Shown in pieces: positions 12,118 to 13,942 of a stretch of DNA of 13,942 nt (positions are counted from its first letter, which is position 1; the number at the start of each line of letters is the position of its first letter). This DNA comes from Candidatus Shapirobacteria bacterium (GTDB lineage Bacteria > Patescibacteriota > Microgenomatia > UBA12405 > JAUWLS01), in the NCBI GenBank assembly GCA_030667285.1, contig DAOUWE010000003.1, positions 1 through 13,942 on the forward strand, written 5' to 3'. Position numbers and translations under genes: made by a program. The notes beneath the pieces are model-generated. The model was not told the origin of the DNA. It was given only the letters and a program-made list of their open reading frames with translations, and made no database searches.

Positions 12118-13467
12118 ATGTTTAATCAGAGCTTGTGGGGGGATGAGTCTTTTTCAGCGATAGCGGTACAGAAAAGTTTGGGAGAAATGATGGGGGTGGT
12201 GGCAAGAGATACAGCACCTCCCGGGTATTATCTTTTTAATTGGTTGTGGACGAGGGTTTTTGGTTTCTCAGAGATTGGAATCAGAAGTATGAGTACGGTG
12301 ATGATGATAATAACGGCGGTTTATGCGGGACTTTTGGTCAAAAAATTGTTTGATGATAAGTGGGGTGGGGTTTTGGCGGGGATTTTGGTTTTCTTTTCGC
12401 CTTTTTTGTTTGATTTTGCTTTTGAAGGAAGAATGTACGCCATTTTGGGAATGTTTTCGATGATGGCGACCTACTATTTTGTGGAGAAAAATTGGGCGGC
12501 TTATTCATTGACAGCGGCGCTGACTTTGTATGCACAGCATTTTGGAATTTTTGTGATTATTTCTCATTTTTTGTGGTTTGTGATGGAAAACTGGAAAGAA
12601 TGGGGGGTAGTTTGGAAAAAGAAGAAGGCGAAAGGCATGGTAATGAAATTATCTCCTTTTTGGGTAACGGGGCTTTTGTATACACCCTGGGTATATTTTC
12701 TATATAAGCAGGTGACCAAAGTCGGTGGAGGAGGATTTTGGCTGGCAGTGCCGAAGATAAATGATCTTTTGGACATTTCTTCTAGGTTTTTGACCGGAGG
12801 AGTAGAAGAAAAGTACAGATTGGGAGTGGGAGTGGTAGTTTTGATATTGATAGTCGGTAAAAAATGGAAGAAATATAGAAAAGAATTAGTTTTCCCTTTG
12901 TTCTTGTTGTTTTTTCCTATAATTTTGGCCTTTTTGTTGTCCCAGGTGATGACAAGTGTGTTTTTCGACAGATATTTGTTGTTTTCAGTAGTAATGGCAG
13001 GAGTGTTTTTGGCGGGGGGAAATAGAAAATTGATTAAAATAATGGTTTTGGGTTTAGTTTTGTTTTTCGTTTATCTTGGAGGGAATAAGTTTTTGAATCC
13101 AAAGAAAAGGGATTTTCGAACTTTTTCAGAGGTAATAAAGGAGCAGATAAGAAAAGATGATGTATTGGTTAATTACAACGGGGGGGCACATCATTTATGG
13201 GAGAGTAAATATTATGGTGTAGAGGGTCCGATTTGGTCACCGGGAGGACCACTTCCCTATTATGTGGGAACGGCCCAAATGAAAGAGAGTGACGTGATTT
13301 ATGCATTGCCGGAAGTAAAAGGAAGATTGGGAGTAATTAGTAGTAATGGGCTGGAGGATACGATTTTGCCAGAAGAGTGGACAATGGAGAGCTATGAAGA
13401 GGTTGGGGGGTTAAAAATCATTTGGTATAGAGAAGATGACAGGTTAGAATGGGAAAGGGAATGGTGA
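12118..13467 (+). CDS. GT-C fold membrane glycosyltransferase, apparently lacking the first helix
   Basis: About 449 residues. It belongs with the PMT/ArnT-like polytopic glycosyltransferases that move a sugar from a polyprenyl-phosphate carrier on the outer side of the membrane. The N-terminus FNQSLWGDESF carries the acidic DE pair of the first outer loop, followed by TAPPGYYLFNWLW and about nine hydrophobic helices, with FFDRYLLFS before the last ones. An outer C-terminal domain runs from about 340 to the end. Family members normally have a helix before the LWxDE loop; here the DE motif is only 5-10 residues from the start and a TGA at 12103-12105 blocks any extension. Starts are ATG 12118 or GTG 12109. 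It overlaps the next gene by 7 nt. Confidence 0.78.
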   Translation: MFNQSLWGDESFSAIAVQKSLGEMMGVVARDTAPPGYYLFNWLWTRVFGFSEIGIRSMSTVMMIITAVYAGLLVKKLFDDKWGGVLAGILVFFSPFLFDFAFEGRMYAILGMFSMMATYYFVEKNWAAYSLTAALTLYAQHFGIFVIISHFLWFVMENWKEWGVVWKKKKAKGMVMKLSPFWVTGLLYTPWVYFLYKQVTKVGGGGFWLAVPKINDLLDISSRFLTGGVEEKYRLGVGVVVLILIVGKKWKKYRKELVFPLFLLFFPIILAFLLSQVMTSVFFDRYLLFSVVMAGVFLAGGNRKLIKIMVLGLVLFFVYLGGNKFLNPKKRDFRTFSEVIKEQIRKDDVLVNYNGGAHHLWESKYYGVEGPIWSPGGPLPYYVGTAQMKESDVIYALPEVKGRLGVISSNGLEDTILPEEWTMESYEEVGGLKIIWYREDDRLEWEREW

Positions 13468-13942
13468 GAAAAAAAGATTTTTGGAGAATGGAAAATTGGG
13501 GAAAAGTGCCGTGGGCGATGCTTTTTGTTTTTTTGGTGGTAGTGGTTTTGAGAATACCCTCTTTGTTTGAGCCTTATTCTTACGGAGATGAAGGGATTTA
13601 TCTGGTTTTGGGACAGGGGTTACGAAAAGGATTGGTGTTTTACAGAGATATTCATGATAATAAGCCACCGTTTTTGTATGTAATGGCGGGGTTGGCGGGA
13701 AGTTTAGCTTGGTTTAGAACGATACTCTTGGGATGGAATCTTTTTAACACTTGGTTGGTTTGGAAATTGGGAGAGAGAATGTTTAAGAGTGAGAAGGTAG
13801 GTTTTTTCAGTAGTTTGATTTTCGGGATAGCCAGCTCATTGACGATACTGGAGGGAAACATAGCTAATGGAGAGATTTTTATGATAATGCCTTTTTGTGG
13901 GGCGATTTGGCTTTTGTGGGAAGCTGTAAAAAAGAAGAAAGA
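13461..13942 (+). CDS. GT-C fold membrane glycosyltransferase (ArnT/PMT-like), 3' end outside window
   Basis: About 160 residues are visible and the frame is open to the right edge. A first membrane helix (about 19-31) is followed by EPYSYGDEG with the catalytic-type acidic pair Asp43-Glu44, then FYRDIHDNKPPFLY (60-73). The D-N-K-P-P motif after the first loop is a hallmark of the PMT_2/ArnT group. Two further helices (about 84-101 and 113-128) and the start of another are seen. The ATG lies within the last codons of the previous gene (7-nt overlap), so the two are cotranscribed and probably act in the same cell-surface glycosylation. Unlike its neighbour it has the complete N-terminal helix. 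Confidence 0.85.
   Translation, partial: MVRKKDFWRMENWGKVPWAMLFVFLVVVVLRIPSLFEPYSYGDEGIYLVLGQGLRKGLVFYRDIHDNKPPFLYVMAGLAGSLAWFRTILLGWNLFNTWLVWKLGERMFKSEKVGFFSSLIFGIASSLTILEGNIANGEIFMIMPFCGAIWLLWEAVKKKK

Overview
The window looks like a chromosomal segment of a Candidate Phyla Radiation (Patescibacteria) bacterium, probably near the Microgenomates. This is inferred from gene style, not from a marker gene: AT-rich DNA, many small single-membrane-span proteins with low-complexity linkers, an archaeal-length triosephosphate isomerase, a shortened phosphoglycerate kinase, and starts without Shine-Dalgarno sequences. TGA is used as a normal stop, so UGA recoding is not indicated.

Layout. Positions 1-1027 (minus strand) hold the 3' remnant of an alpha/beta hydrolase and a PhnP-type metallo-beta-lactamase phosphodiesterase. 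Positions 1181-4652 (plus) form a tightly coupled operon: a small membrane protein, a periplasmic-adaptor (MacA/YknX-like) protein, a MacB/YknY-like ABC ATPase and a MacB/YknZ-like permease, i.e. an export or envelope-stress type transporter. Positions 4700-8125 are an accessory stretch of short genes: a 54-residue two-helix protein, a membrane-anchored Cys-rich surface protein, a polytopic membrane gene broken by one in-frame TAA, a membrane-anchored PsbP-like domain protein, an 88-residue protein with an internal 30-bp duplication, and a secreted coiled-coil protein. The last 32-58 bp of the PsbP-like gene occur three times in this stretch, each copy beginning at the stop codon.

Positions 8141-12066 (minus) are one operon of central carbon genes, transcribed TIM, RpiB, PGK, GAPDH, RPE-like. 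Together they link ribulose/ribose 5-phosphate and triose phosphates to 3-phosphoglycerate. This fits organisms that feed lower glycolysis through the non-oxidative pentose phosphate route. Positions 12118-13942 (plus) carry two overlapping GT-C membrane glycosyltransferase genes; the first seems to lack its first membrane helix and the second runs off the window.

Main observations: (1) several genes have a -10 box only 5-7 nt before the ATG, so transcription should start at or next to the start codon (leaderless mRNAs), and two apparent longer reading frames begin inside the TTGACA -35 box; (2) the repeated gene 3' ends at 4861, 5581 and 6177; (3) the nonsense-interrupted membrane gene; (4) key-residue changes in the ABC signature and in the RPE-like metal site. 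No CRISPR array, RNA gene, transposase, integrase or convincing intrinsic terminator was seen.
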